64,000 bases of DNA from an uncultured Lachnospiraceae bacterium. Lineage in GTDB: Bacteria > Bacillota > Clostridia > Lachnospirales > Lachnospiraceae. The translations under genes and the position numbers were made by a program. Below, piece after piece: positions 51,496 to 62,700 of the stretch (its first letter is position 1; each line of letters begins with the position of its first letter). The DNA lies in NCBI GenBank assembly GCA_910576975.1, contig CAJTJY010000014.1, forward strand, positions 31,800-95,799. The letters run 5' to 3'. The notes beneath the pieces were generated by a model, which was given only the letters and a program-made list of their open reading frames with translations, searched no databases and was not told where the DNA came from.

Positions 51496-54021
51496 TTACT
51501 GGGTAAATCCAAGAAACACATTCCCTGCGCTGCGAAACAATGCCTCGCTATCTTGCAGTCCCATTTTTGCCACGTTATTTTCTGCCGGCTGATACAAAAT
51601 AGTATTGTGTTCATCGTAACCCACAATCAGTACCGCCTCTTGCCCTACCATGGCAAACACCGGAGTGCCCAGATTTACATAATATAATACCTGGCTGACG
51701 CTGCACCCCGATAAGTCAATGACCTGTTTCCCTGCAAGCGCTTCGATCATAATTTCCTTCGGCGTCGCTCCACGCGCAAGCAGATCTTCCACGTCAATGC
51801 TCACATCCTCTGTCCTCAGTAAATATGCCAGACAGCGGGCCACAGAATTCTCACTGATTCCAGGCATGTCTATCATCCCTGGTCCAATCAATGGCTGGGA
51901 GGACTTCCTTCCCCTGCGCCAAATATACTTCTGCTCAGCTCCAATCACCACCCCCATGTTTTCATCTGCACAAAGAATGGCATTGGTGATGGAAGAGGTA
52001 GACATTAAAATTTTGCCTCCGCTGTAGATATAATAATTTCCTTCTGCACGAACCGTATCCAATTCCACTGTCCGCTTCTCCTCCAATACAACCTCTCTGG
52101 GAACCTTTACCTGAAGCTTTCTTTCTATCTCTGTATTAGTGTCAGGAAGTACAAGCTCCACCTGGGTCTGCTTCTTTTCTGTCACTATCGTATCTACTCC
52201 GATCAGGCGGGAAGATTCTAGCTGCTGATTTTTGATTGTATCTTGTTCCGCTTCTATATATCCGGCTTCTGAACGGATTTCACGATCGAGGTAAATCGTA
52301 TCCTGCTCTACATAAGCATTTGATATATAATAACCGTCCTTTTGATATTCCTTGACAATCTTAGAATCTTTATCAATAATTGTAACCTTATACATCGGAA
52401 ACCTGCTGTTTCCTGCTGCATCTGTCGCCACATCCTCTTGCTTTGCGGTTCCATATACAAAATCGCTCTCCACAAATCCCACTGGCTTAAAATACTCTCT
52501 TCCGTTTTTTTCTATGGTGCGGATTTCCTCTCGTTCCAAATCCATAATCCGCATGGGCTCAGCGCTGCTTTCTGGCTCATCCTGCCAGGCAATATATCTG
52601 CCGTTTTCCGAAACAGCGTAGCTGTCTGTTCCTAACCCTGAAATCACAACCTCTGTATCTCTTTTGTCAAGGTCGATCCGATACAGCTTCCCATCCGCAA
52701 GCAAGTAAAACATATTTTTATCGCTAATATAAAACATCTTGCCCCAATCTGCTTTTAGAACCTCATAAGAACGGTCTGAGGCTAAGAACAATTCTTCTTC
52801 TACGGTATTCGACATATTGTCATAGTGAAATACCCCGATTCCCGTCTCCCCTTCATGATGCCCACGGTTCATATAGCCATAGACAGCAAAATCGATGCTT
52901 CCTGTCTCGTCGACCCGCATGATTTGGATCTGATGCTGTCCATTATTCTCCCTGCTGGTAATGCCTTCCGGATTTCGAAAGCTGAATACCTGGGAAATCT
53001 CATTGCCATCACTGTTATAACTCCACAATTCTCCCTCCTGGACAAATGCCAAGATGTTTCCCTTTACATTTGCCATATAATGCACATTCGGGGATGAAAT
53101 GCCAAGCATCAGCCGGTTCTTATTTACAATGCCGTTCTCCCCCCGGAAAATCTGATTCATGGTGCGTTCATAATTAAGCAAGTACATTCTGCTGTTAATA
53201 CTGTTATAGCGCACCCTGTAATACTCCGCCACATTATAATACTCCACCTCTCCGCGATCACCTGAAGCAGTCACCACATACTGAAGCATGATTGCATTAT
53301 AGGAGCTTCCAACCTCTTTCACGGAAGGAATTGGCACTTCTAGCCGTTTGCAGGAAAATTCTCCCCAACACACCTGAGAGAGGCTGGAATGGATAGTAAC
53401 TTTTTGCAGCGTCGTGTTATCCGCCTGATTGTTAGGCTCCAAATATGTGGCAAGATTCCCCGCCTGATCTTTCTGAAATGTCTGTTCATGAAAATTCATT
53501 ACGAACTCCAGGGATTCTTGCGTGTAAAATTCTTTTTCCCGGATAATGCGGGTATAAAAATACACTGGCTTCCCGTCACTTGTGACTGTAAGCTGCAACA
53601 CATATTCCTTGTCTTCTTCGAGAATATTTTCAAACTGCAAATCCACATGGATTTCTCCATTTTTCTGAAAAAAACTGTCAATCTTCCCATCTTCCACAAG
53701 ACGCTGCATATCCATAGAACGAACCTCATAAGAGATGCCTTCAATCTGGTTTTTATAAGACTTAATCGCCAAAGGAAGCGTCAAGTCCTCCTGCAGAGGC
53801 GTGATCGTATCACGCATCGCCGTGCCGTCCATTTCTGTGCAGTAACCATGCAATTCATTGATCTTTACCTGATTTCGCTCTAAATATACCGTGGGCAGCG
53901 TAGCATCAGACATCTTAGAGGTTAAATCTATCTGATTTTGCTGGCTAAATAGCCCCATCACTGCCACTGTGGCTGCAAATACCAAAAACAATACCACGAT
54001 CTTTATAAAGCCTTTACGCAT
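51496..54021 (-). CDS. Large membrane-anchored protein with propeller-like repeats and C39-like end
   Basis: 841 residues. One N-terminal membrane segment (KIVVLFLVFAATVAVMGLF), then a mostly beta extracytoplasmic region: from about residue 300 to 560 repeated short strands of WD/TolB type (NILAFVQEGELWSYN; RYIAWQDEPESS). The last ~120 residues (EIMIEALAGKQVIDL; GCSVSQVLYYVNLGTPVFAMVG; LIVGYDEHNTILYQP) look like a papain/C39-like domain, with possible Cys and His residues (GCSVSQVLYY and DEHN). The catalytic triad is not proven. Unknown function. The 5' end overlaps the methyltransferase stop by 8 bases. Confidence 0.75.
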   Translation of the reverse strand: MRKGFIKIVVLFLVFAATVAVMGLFSQQNQIDLTSKMSDATLPTVYLERNQVKINELHGYCTEMDGTAMRDTITPLQEDLTLPLAIKSYKNQIEGISYEVRSMDMQRLVEDGKIDSFFQKNGEIHVDLQFENILEEDKEYVLQLTVTSDGKPVYFYTRIIREKEFYTQESLEFVMNFHEQTFQKDQAGNLATYLEPNNQADNTTLQKVTIHSSLSQVCWGEFSCKRLEVPIPSVKEVGSSYNAIMLQYVVTASGDRGEVEYYNVAEYYRVRYNSINSRMYLLNYERTMNQIFRGENGIVNKNRLMLGISSPNVHYMANVKGNILAFVQEGELWSYNSDGNEISQVFSFRNPEGITSRENNGQHQIQIMRVDETGSIDFAVYGYMNRGHHEGETGIGVFHYDNMSNTVEEELFLASDRSYEVLKADWGKMFYISDKNMFYLLADGKLYRIDLDKRDTEVVISGLGTDSYAVSENGRYIAWQDEPESSAEPMRIMDLEREEIRTIEKNGREYFKPVGFVESDFVYGTAKQEDVATDAAGNSRFPMYKVTIIDKDSKIVKEYQKDGYYISNAYVEQDTIYLDREIRSEAGYIEAEQDTIKNQQLESSRLIGVDTIVTEKKQTQVELVLPDTNTEIERKLQVKVPREVVLEEKRTVELDTVRAEGNYYIYSGGKILMSTSSITNAILCADENMGVVIGAEQKYIWRRGRKSSQPLIGPGMIDMPGISENSVARCLAYLLRTEDVSIDVEDLLARGATPKEIMIEALAGKQVIDLSGCSVSQVLYYVNLGTPVFAMVGQEAVLIVGYDEHNTILYQPAENNVAKMGLQDSEALFRSAGNVFLGFTQ

Positions 54022-55186
54022 CCCAAACGTCTTCCTTTCCTTTGTTCCGTACTTGTTCCTGAAGCACCGCCAACGTCGGCGTTACATTTAGAAAATCCAT
54101 GATCTTTTGATAGCCTTCGGTACTTTTGGCACCGCCCTTTTTCACTGCGCGAATCAAGATATTCTTTGGCGTATGCTCGATATCGATAAATTCCAGAACC
54201 TGCACCTGATATCCCCTGCTTTCCAAAATCTGCGCCCGCAGCGCATCCGTAAGCAATGCAGCCATGCGCTCTTTGATCAGGCCGTATTGAAGCACAGGAG
54301 CCAATATCTCATTTTTTATCTGACCATTTAATTCGTGCTGACAACAGGGCACTGACAAAATTACCTTCGCTCCCCAGCAAACCGCTTTATCTAGGGCATA
54401 ATCTGTCGCCGTATCACAGGCATGAAGCGTCACCACCATATCCACCTCTGATACTCCCTGATAACCAGCGATATCCCCGACATAGAACTCCAATCCGCCA
54501 TAGCGATATTTTTTCGCCAACGCCTTACACTGTTCGATCACATCTTCTTTTAAATCCAGCCCGATGATGCGTACATGATATCCTTTCAAGATCTTCAGAT
54601 AATGATACATGGCAAACGTCAAATAGGATTTTCCGCATCCGAAATCCACGATCGTCACTGTACGATCTTTCGGAAGCTGAGGCAAAATATCTTCAACGAA
54701 TTCTAGAAACCGATTAATCTGACGAAATTTGTCATATTTTGCATGAATAATTTTTCCATCTTTTGCCTGCACTCCTAAATCAACTAGAAACTCCACTTTG
54801 CGTTCCGGATCTAAGATATATTTTTTCTTTCTGTTATGGGATAAATCACGGCAAACGCCACTGGAAGCAGCTTTTTTATCTTTCAACGTTACTTTTCCTT
54901 TCTTGCTCACCAAAACAGATGCCTGTCCCAAATGAGAAAAAATCTCCATCTGCCGATATACTCCCATCCATGATAGAATCTCTTCTACCGCCTCTTCAAA
55001 AGTCATATTCTTGTGCAAGACCTTTTTTTCCTGCCAAAGACTTGCCTGAAATACAAGTCCTCCTTTGAGCAATATTGGACGGAGACTGATTTTTACAGCC
55101 TCCGCCCCGGTTCTAGGATTACTAATAATAAGCTTTTCCAGCTTTTCATTTAAATATTTATATAGAAGTTCTCGTATTTTTTCCAT
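54014..55186 (-). CDS. Class I SAM-dependent methyltransferase
   Basis: 390 residues from the ATG at 55186, with GGTGG 5 bases upstream (earlier in-frame ATGs would overlap the next gene). N-terminal helical domain of about 150, then the SAM fold: VDFGCGKSYLTFAMYHYL (motif I), VRIIGLDLKED (II), VVTLHACDTATDYAL and VPCCQHELNGQI. It resembles METTL25-type or RNA/protein methyltransferases; substrate unknown. Confidence 0.88.
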   Translation of the reverse strand: MEKIRELLYKYLNEKLEKLIISNPRTGAEAVKISLRPILLKGGLVFQASLWQEKKVLHKNMTFEEAVEEILSWMGVYRQMEIFSHLGQASVLVSKKGKVTLKDKKAASSGVCRDLSHNRKKKYILDPERKVEFLVDLGVQAKDGKIIHAKYDKFRQINRFLEFVEDILPQLPKDRTVTIVDFGCGKSYLTFAMYHYLKILKGYHVRIIGLDLKEDVIEQCKALAKKYRYGGLEFYVGDIAGYQGVSEVDMVVTLHACDTATDYALDKAVCWGAKVILSVPCCQHELNGQIKNEILAPVLQYGLIKERMAALLTDALRAQILESRGYQVQVLEFIDIEHTPKNILIRAVKKGGAKSTEGYQKIMDFLNVTPTLAVLQEQVRNKGKEDVWDA

Positions 55187-55221
55187 CATAACCACCATCA
55201 TCATGTGTTTTTCTGTCGCCT

Positions 55222-55788
55222 TTACCACCAACGGCGACATCTTTTATGCCTGCAGCGGCGCTGATACATTTCATTAAACAGCAACACCTCTATCAGATTC
55301 TGCAGCCCATGGTCTCTGGGCGGCGGTCCTGGCGGCCTTCCTGGTCCCCGCTGTGCCACTAATGTTCCTTCCAGAGGAAGTTCTTCTGCTTCCATATCAA
55401 GTTTTTGATATTCCTCATAAGCGCCTTCCTCATATTGCTCCCTTTCGTACTGCCCAGTATCGCTTTGTTCCACTTCAACTTTTTGAAGCATGGGCTGATC
55501 GCCTGCCGCTGTCTGATAAATCCGTTTTACAATCCGGTCCACCATCACCCTGTCCGGATACTCATCAAACATCAAGCTGCCTTCGTATTCCATTTTATCA
55601 CATTCATCCTCTACCATCTCCTGAATGGATCGAACCTCTTTGGGATACATGCCCTTTAACTTTTCCAAATCCCTCGCATATTCCATTTCTTCCATATAAA
55701 CGGTCTGCATGGGATATGCCATATAAAAGGGCACTTTAGACATATTCTGTCCGGGATTTCTGTAAAATACTTCCTGTTTATAATCCAC
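55222..55788 (-). CDS. Hypothetical acidic protein with basic Pro/Gly- and Arg-rich tail
   Basis: 188 residues from a GTG at 55788 (GGGAG 7 bases upstream). An N-terminal Met/Tyr/Pro-rich stretch, an acidic centre, then a Gly/Pro segment (QRGPGRPPGPPPRDHGLQNLI) and an Arg/Cys-rich end. Resembles spore-coat or coat-morphogenesis proteins in style only. No family recognised. Confidence 0.6.
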   Translation of the reverse strand: MDYKQEVFYRNPGQNMSKVPFYMAYPMQTVYMEEMEYARDLEKLKGMYPKEVRSIQEMVEDECDKMEYEGSLMFDEYPDRVMVDRIVKRIYQTAAGDQPMLQKVEVEQSDTGQYEREQYEEGAYEEYQKLDMEAEELPLEGTLVAQRGPGRPPGPPPRDHGLQNLIEVLLFNEMYQRRCRHKRCRRWW

Positions 55789-56068
55789 AGTCCATCTCCC
55801 ATTTTTTCTATCCCTATACTATATGCCTAATTTTTGGTTCTGCTACTATGCGAAATGTAGCATTTCAGGGCTTATCAGGATTTTCTTTTTTTAGTTTTCC
55901 CAATATTTCCCGACCAAATTCTTAAAAAGGGAGAGATATCTTTTGATGCTGAATATATAGTATAGCACATTCTTCCAGTATTTGTTACCAGTTTTGCATT
56001 TTCTCTATGAATTTTTATGGGAAACAGATATACTATAATTATGATCAAATAGAAAAGAGGATATGACT

Positions 56069-57037
56069 ATGCCTGGATTTACCACACATTATCTGTTTGG
56101 ATTAAATACCTGCAGAAAGCTTGGCAATTCGCCGCTTAAAGATATTATTCAGAAAAATCACGCTCCATACAGCTTAGGCCTGCAGGGTCCGGACGTCTTT
56201 TTTTATTTTCTTCCCTCCTACACGATACATGCCAACAACATCGGAGCTATGGCTCACACAGAACGCACGGGGCTCTTTTTGCATTATCTGTTAAATAGCA
56301 AAAAACTCTTCTCCAACAGCATAGAGCAGCAAACGGCGATGGCCTATATTGCCGGATTTCTCGGGCATTATACGCTGGACACTCATTGTCATCCATATAT
56401 TTACTGGAAAACTGGCTTTCAAGAAAAGAACAGTCGTTATCACGGGCGCCATATGGGACTTGAGGTAGATATTGACACGGAACTGCTGCAGTTTTACAAA
56501 CACTGCCAGCCTTCCGCATTCTGGCAAAATTCCACCATCCGACTAACCAGCTTGCAGCGCCGCACCATAGCTTCGATCCTGCATTATGTATACCGCAAGA
56601 CATACCCAGAATTGGGCATCTCGTACGCTACCATGCAGGCCTCCATCTGCGCTATGCAGCTTGGAACCAAATGGCTGCATGACCCCTCTGGAAGAAAAAA
56701 ACAAATCTTGTGCAGATTAGAACAAGGAATCCTGGGATATCCGTTATTATCTGCGCTAATCCCCAGCGATTCTCTGGTCATGCACTCCGATCCGCTGAAT
56801 ATCCTGCGCCAGCCCTGGAGAAATCCCTGGGACAAAGCAAGAATTTTCACAGAATCTTTCTTTGACCTCATGGAACAGGCGCAGAAACAATATTTGCAAT
56901 TCCTAAAAGATTTAGACGGCATATTCCAAAACGTTTCCTCTGACACGGCAAGGCGAAAGCAAACCAGAGCCTTGCAAAAGAAACTGGGAAATAATTCTTA
57001 TCACAGCGGTCTGGATTGTAGCATGTTCCATGGTTGA
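56069..57037 (+). CDS. Zinc-dependent phospholipase C-like protein
   Basis: 322 residues from the ATG at 56069 (AGAGG 8 bases upstream; an ATG at 56063 is too close to that ribosome site). The His/Asp zinc ligands of the PLC family are visible: FTTHYLFGLNT at the N-terminus, GPDVFFYF, GHYTLDTHCHPYIYW and RHMGLEVDIDTELL. No signal peptide, which is atypical for a secreted phospholipase. Likely a cytoplasmic or membrane-associated metallohydrolase. Confidence 0.85.
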   Translation: MPGFTTHYLFGLNTCRKLGNSPLKDIIQKNHAPYSLGLQGPDVFFYFLPSYTIHANNIGAMAHTERTGLFLHYLLNSKKLFSNSIEQQTAMAYIAGFLGHYTLDTHCHPYIYWKTGFQEKNSRYHGRHMGLEVDIDTELLQFYKHCQPSAFWQNSTIRLTSLQRRTIASILHYVYRKTYPELGISYATMQASICAMQLGTKWLHDPSGRKKQILCRLEQGILGYPLLSALIPSDSLVMHSDPLNILRQPWRNPWDKARIFTESFFDLMEQAQKQYLQFLKDLDGIFQNVSSDTARRKQTRALQKKLGNNSYHSGLDCSMFHG

Positions 57038-57080
57038 TAAGACTGCGACAGATATATTTCTGAGGGCGCTGCTTGCCAGG

Positions 57081-58013
57081 CTACTGAAAAAATTCCCGAA
57101 TCTGTTCCAGAATAATTTGCATCAGCCTTGTTCTTGCTTCCAGGCTTGCCCAGGCTATATGAGGCGTAATCAACAGCTTATCGCTGTCCTTGATGCTCCG
57201 CAGCGGGTTCTCCCTGGTCATTGGCTCTGCGCAGAGCACGTCCAAGCCTGCTGCACGGATTTCTCCATCATTCAGCGCCTTGGCAAGCGCCTGCTCAGAC
57301 ACGATCGGCCCTCTGCCCAGATTCAGGAATACTGCAGACTTCTTCATTCTCGAAAATGCCTGTTGATCCATAAGATTCTCTGTCTCTTTCGTAAGAGGCG
57401 CATGAACAGATACAATATCTGAACGCTCCAGCAAATGTTCCAAAGACACGCTCTCATAGTTTGGCTGTCGGTTTTTTCCAGTGGTCGAATAATATATGAC
57501 ATGGCAGCCAAAGAGCGTAGCGATCTCTGCTACCCGCCTTCCAATCGCCCCCATGCCAATAATGCCCCAGGTCATGCCGCTGATCTCAGAAAATTTACGG
57601 TCAAAATGGGTAAACATTCGGTCCTCCACATATTTTTCAGATTTCACATATTGATCATAATAGGGAAGATGCTCTAGCAGATAGAACAACATTGCAAACG
57701 TATGCTGCGCCACAGATTCTGTGGAATAACCTGCTACATTACGCCAAGCAATCCCCTGGCGTTGCAGATATTCCTTGTCGAGATTATTGGTCCCTGTCGC
57801 CGTAACGCATACCAATTTCAGATTTTTGGCATTTCCAATGGTATCTTGATTTACCAATACCTTGTTCAGCACCAGCACATCCGCATCCTCTGTGCGCTGC
57901 GCCGCCTCTTCAGAATTGGAATAATCATACCTTTCCACCTCTCCCAACTGTTCAAATCCAGAAAGGTCAATGTCCTCCCCGATTGACTTTGCATCTAAAA
58001 AAACAATTTTCAT
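57081..58013 (-). CDS. D-2-hydroxyacid dehydrogenase
   Basis: 310 residues from the ATG at 58013 (GGAGG upstream). NAD-binding GMGAIGRRVAEIATLFG, catalytic Arg in LNLGRGPIV, Glu in LCAEPM and His in TPHIAWAS. Resembles glycerate/hydroxypyruvate reductases; the exact substrate is unknown. It overlaps the phosphatase stop by 4 bases. Confidence 0.93.
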   Translation of the reverse strand: MKIVFLDAKSIGEDIDLSGFEQLGEVERYDYSNSEEAAQRTEDADVLVLNKVLVNQDTIGNAKNLKLVCVTATGTNNLDKEYLQRQGIAWRNVAGYSTESVAQHTFAMLFYLLEHLPYYDQYVKSEKYVEDRMFTHFDRKFSEISGMTWGIIGMGAIGRRVAEIATLFGCHVIYYSTTGKNRQPNYESVSLEHLLERSDIVSVHAPLTKETENLMDQQAFSRMKKSAVFLNLGRGPIVSEQALAKALNDGEIRAAGLDVLCAEPMTRENPLRSIKDSDKLLITPHIAWASLEARTRLMQIILEQIREFFQ

Positions 58014-58600
58014 AACTTCCTCCATTCTAAGCACCGTATCTTTCCTATGCTGGCTTCATAACCGCATCCATTTTCTACCTGAAAGTCAAAATAGCTTCTC
58101 TGTGGTACTGCAAACGCCTCCATAATCGCCATGATCGTCCCTCCATGAACAACAAATAAAAGCCTCTGCCATCCATATTCGTCTGCCTGGCTGACACAGG
58201 TTAAAAAAGCACGGCAGCAGCGTTCTTTAAATTCGCCTGGCTCCTCTCCCCCCGGAAATGCCGTTGTTCCGCCACTGTCAATAAATACCTGATAATTTGG
58301 ATCTCCGTTCAGCTCCTGGTAATTATGATATTCAAATTCCCCAAAATCCATTTCCCGAAAATCGGAAATAATTTCCGTCGAACAGCCTAAGCCGGAAAAC
58401 AAAGCTTCTGCACTCTGACGGCACCGCAGATAGGGGCTCACGTAAATGTGATCCACTGGCAAGAGAGACTTCCCCAGCATTCTTAACCTTTCCAGCTCAG
58501 ATTCCAGTACAGGCTCATCTGTCTTTCCCACATAACGCCCTTCCTGATTTCCCTTGGTGGCGCCGTGGCGTATCAGGTAACATTTTATTGCCCGAGACAT
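58010..58600 (-). CDS. Histidine phosphatase (phosphoglycerate mutase-like)
   Basis: 196 residues. Catalytic LIRHGATKGN near the N-terminus and the second His in VVHGGTIMAI. Branch with cobalamin phosphatases and sugar-phosphate phosphatases; no cobalamin genes nearby. Shares one base with the preceding patatin-like gene. Confidence 0.92.
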   Translation of the reverse strand: MSRAIKCYLIRHGATKGNQEGRYVGKTDEPVLESELERLRMLGKSLLPVDHIYVSPYLRCRQSAEALFSGLGCSTEIISDFREMDFGEFEYHNYQELNGDPNYQVFIDSGGTTAFPGGEEPGEFKERCCRAFLTCVSQADEYGWQRLLFVVHGGTIMAIMEAFAVPQRSYFDFQVENGCGYEASIGKIRCLEWRKL

Positions 58601-59451
58601 CAGCTTTCCATCCCCAGATAGCGCTTCAAATCCGCCATCTGCTTCTGTGCCTGCTGATATCCTTCGTCATAGAGTTTTTTCAACTTTTCGGGATCGGATT
58701 CTGTTCTGCCAACGCCATGAATGTCCTCCGGCGCAATCACAAAGATTTCTCCGGCCTTTTCCAGTTCCAAAAGCTCTTCCATACATGCGTTATATCTTTC
58801 TGGCCTTGTCTTAATATCTTCCACGATATTAGGATATTTCTTATATAGCTTCATAGAGATATCCCCGGCACGCTCCGCCTTTTTCACGTATCCCCGCTCT
58901 CTGGTAAGAATTACGATATTCTTATCACAGCCCTCTTTGAGCGCCTGCTGATATGGGATAGAATCTGACAAGCCGCCGTCTAAATAATACCGCTTCCCGA
59001 CTTTCACTGGCTGAAACAGAATAGGTAGGGCGCAGCTTGCCACCAGCACGTCAAATTTATCATCCTTTCTGGGCACCTCAAGATATTCCGGCTTTCCAGT
59101 ATGGATATTAGTAACGCATGCCATCACCTTGCCCGGAAACGCTGCGAATGTCTCATAATCAAACGCCTCTAACTTATTGGGAATCTCCCCGAATACAAAT
59201 GGGATATTATAAAAATTTTTACTTTTCAGCAGGTGCCGTACCCCCATATAACGTTTGTCGTTCATATATTTTATTGCGATTTCAAGATTTCTCCCTTTCT
59301 GTTTTGACAAATAGGATACCCCGTAGGCAATTCCCGCTGAAACGCCGATAAAATAATCTGGCATAATATTTTCCTCTAAAAATGCATCTGTCACCCCGCA
59401 GCTAAACACGGTACGGCTCGCTCCGCCTTCCATGGTAATTCCTAATTTCAT
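58600..59451 (-). CDS. Patatin-like phospholipase
   Basis: 283 residues from the ATG at 59451 (an ATG at 59463 lies directly on the ribosome site). Oxyanion loop EGGASRTVFSCGV, nucleophile Ser in GVSAG and catalytic Asp in DGGLSD. Acyl hydrolase on membrane lipids by family. First gene of a three-gene unit with the phosphatase and dehydrogenase. Confidence 0.92.
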   Translation of the reverse strand: MKLGITMEGGASRTVFSCGVTDAFLEENIMPDYFIGVSAGIAYGVSYLSKQKGRNLEIAIKYMNDKRYMGVRHLLKSKNFYNIPFVFGEIPNKLEAFDYETFAAFPGKVMACVTNIHTGKPEYLEVPRKDDKFDVLVASCALPILFQPVKVGKRYYLDGGLSDSIPYQQALKEGCDKNIVILTRERGYVKKAERAGDISMKLYKKYPNIVEDIKTRPERYNACMEELLELEKAGEIFVIAPEDIHGVGRTESDPEKLKKLYDEGYQQAQKQMADLKRYLGMES

Positions 59452-59543
59452 TTCTTTCTTCATCCCTTTCCAAAAATTTCATCGTTCCTATTTTACCCCA
59501 TGTGCCGCCGTACGCCAACTATTTTTTTCAATCATGACAAAAT

Positions 59544-59641
59544 GGGGCTGTTGCAAAGAATAGGGACTTTGCGACATACAACACACATATTGCCGATAGC
59601 TGTACCATAGACGCAAAGATTTCTCATTTTGCAACAACCCC
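59544..59641. repeat. Long hairpin downstream of the CotH gene
   Basis: Arms 59544-59573 and 59612-59641 pair as GGGG(C/T)TGTTGCAAA.. and ..CGCAAAG, leaving a 38-base loop. It sits between the CotH and patatin genes, so it may end CotH transcription. Confidence 0.6.
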
Positions 59642-59711
59642 GCTTTTTATTCCTGCTGTGACAAGAAAGAATATGACGCAGCATGAATCCTGTTTCAGAG
59701 GATGCTTATCT

Positions 59712-62700
59712 TTACTTTTTCACTTGAATGACCTTTGTCACTTTCTTTTTTCCACAAGTTACTGTGAGCTTCGCTTTGCCCGTTTTCTTTCCTGCAGTCA
59801 GTTTTATCTTATTTGTTCCCGCTTTCTTTAATTTTAAAAGCTTTTTTCCTTTTGCGTCCAGCTTCCAGGTAACCTTGCCTTTCAGTCCATAAGTTTTTGC
59901 TGTCAAGGTTAGAGATTTTTTGAGCTTCACACTCATCTTTCCGCTGACCTTGATCACTGGCTTTCGCACTGTGATGTTGCAGACTGCTTTGACGTTACTG
60001 CCATCTGTGGCTTTTACTGTTATCTTCGCCGTCCCAGGCGATTTTGCGGTAATCTTTCCAGTCTTTGACACGGTTGCCACCGATTTCTTACTGCTGACGT
60101 ACGCTATGTTCTTAGATGCCGCCGCAGGCGTTACCGTCGCCTTTAACTGCAACGTCTGATAAGCATACATCTTCTTAGACTTTGCAGACAGCTTAATGTT
60201 TTTCACTTTCACTGGCTGCTGCTTGTTTTTCACAGTCCCAGCATAAACTCCTTTCAACGTCCCTGTTTCCTTACTGCTTGAAACCTTCACGCTCAGTTGC
60301 TTGCCAATCTCCGTCGCACGCAGCACATAGGTCGTCTCTGTAGCTCCAGCAATCGCTGTGTTGTCTGCAAACCATTGATAATGCAACGTCCCGCTGTTGT
60401 TTGTATCTGTCACTTCCGCTTTCAGAGTGTCGCCCGGATAAGAAATCTCTCCTTGACGGTCAGACTGTACGACAACTGTTCCCTCCAACTTGACCTGCGG
60501 ACCGTCAAATGTTGTAAAATTGATCTTATTCTTGATATAAGCCCCAGAGCTGTCCACCGCCAGCGCTTCGATCGTATTGAGCTGATTTGTCAGCATCATG
60601 TCGCCGTCAACAGTTGCGGCAGCCATTCCATTTACCACTGGAATCCTTTCGCTGCCGCCGGAGGCTAGCTTCCGTCCATTTACTAAAAAAGTCACATACT
60701 TGACATCCGGCGATGCGATTTCTGCGGTAGCTGTAAGAGTCCCGTCCTCCGCAAATCCAGAAGCCGTAACGGTAATATCGTCAGAGACCGTATTCCCCAG
60801 AGAAGCATACAAGGTATTCACATCTGTGAATTGTCTGTCCATCCAATCCAAGCGTTTCTCAATAAAGGTTTTCATGGAGTTGACTGCGGCCTGATAATTT
60901 TGGCTTGCAGTACTTACCTCCAATCCATTCACAAAGGCTTTCCCCCAATAGAGACCATATGAATATGACCATTTATTGTCATTTACCTCAGAGGCCTTGC
61001 GATATTTTTCCAACAATGTATCAATGGTCCCTCCGCTTTTTATCATTTCCTCAAAAGCGCTGGAATGGTATTTATGGTAAAGCTCATACGCCCGTGTAAC
61101 AAAATAGGGATCTTTTACAAGAAAACGCTGCCATTGACGCTTCTGATAGTCCTCCTCTGCAAACCCTCCGGCAGACATACTGATGCCAGAAAGAGTCGTA
61201 TGCCATTGGTCGTACACAAAAGGACCTGTCATATTATACATATTGATATTTCCCCACGCCCAGTCATAGTCCCATGCAGGTCCCATCTTTGCCTTGCCTT
61301 CTAAGTCTTTATACAAATAGGAGCTGTTTTTCATGGAGTCCCAGTTGTTCGTAAATTCGCATATCAGCCAGTACTGAAGCAAGGAATCCATATCAAACAG
61401 ATCTGTATAATGCACGTTTTTACCCTGATAATTGGTGGTAAAATCAGGACTGGCTAGGGCAGACTCATAAGCATTGAGATAATTTCTGGCATATTCCACC
61501 ATTTTAGGATTGGTCTTTGCATATTCCGGGGCGCGGAAAAACATCGGTACCCCGTTAGACGTCTGGAATGTGGAAATATACTTATACTGATCGTTGGCAC
61601 TCCTACGGTCCATATCAAGCAAGAATCCCCCCGTAAAATCCGGGATCGGATCCGTATAGTAATCTGCTACCTGATACGTTTTTCCCTGATATTGGAAACT
61701 TCCAGACATCCAGCTAAAGTTTTCCTCCAAAAAGGTTTCCAGATCAGATTTTTTGAGCGCTGTTTCCTTTTTGCAGACCGCTTTGGCAATATCATCCGCC
61801 AGCTCTTCCCATTCAAAGACGTCCACTCTTGCTCCACCGACCCGCACATGCTCGCTAAGTTCATAGACTCCCTGATATTCCCCATTTAAAATCAATATTA
61901 CTCCCGTATCTCCTATCGTCGTCTCCATCCCGATTTTTTTAGTAAAATCATGCACAAGCTCATTACGCATATTGGTATGGTCAATCACATTTGCAAGCAG
62001 GACCCAATGCTTATTTGATCCTCTTCCCAGCCCCAAAAGGTTTGCTTTGGAGTCAAGCTTTAATTTATATGGTTTCTTGAGACGGTTCTGCTGCGCATAA
62101 CTCCAAGTGGAATTTCCGCGCCCTTTAATGGTTGTCGCTCCCTCGTACCAAGTATCTTGATTGTTGAATTCCTGATTTCCCTGAACTTTTATGAAAGCAT
62201 CCTTGGCAACCGTATTACTGTTAATTTCCTGTCCGTCATTGGTGTCTACATATATCACCGGAAGCTGGCTGCAATAGGCAGATAGTTCCCAACGCATCCC
62301 TTCTTTTTGCGCCGTTACCACTACAGAAATAAACTTCTCCAGGTCGTCTGCGGACGGCGTGTAACTGGCGGCATCATTAGAAACAGGCGTTCCATTGACA
62401 CTCCACTGATAGCTCAACTCGATGCCTTCTGTATTCGACACAGACACGGTAAACGGTTCTCCTACTTTCGGATACCCCTGATCAAACGTTGCTTTCTGTT
62501 CTCGGTCTGTCAACACGATAATTTTAAAGCTTCGCTGTTCTCCTTTGGAAGTCTGAGCCGTCAAAGTCACTGTGGTATTGCTTCCAATCTCGGCAGAATG
62601 AGCAATGGCCCTGTCTCCCTGAATCGAGAGCGCATGTTCCTGGCTGCTTGTCCAGGTCAGCGCCTGGCCGCCTGCAGACTGAGGCAGCACTATTTCCGTT

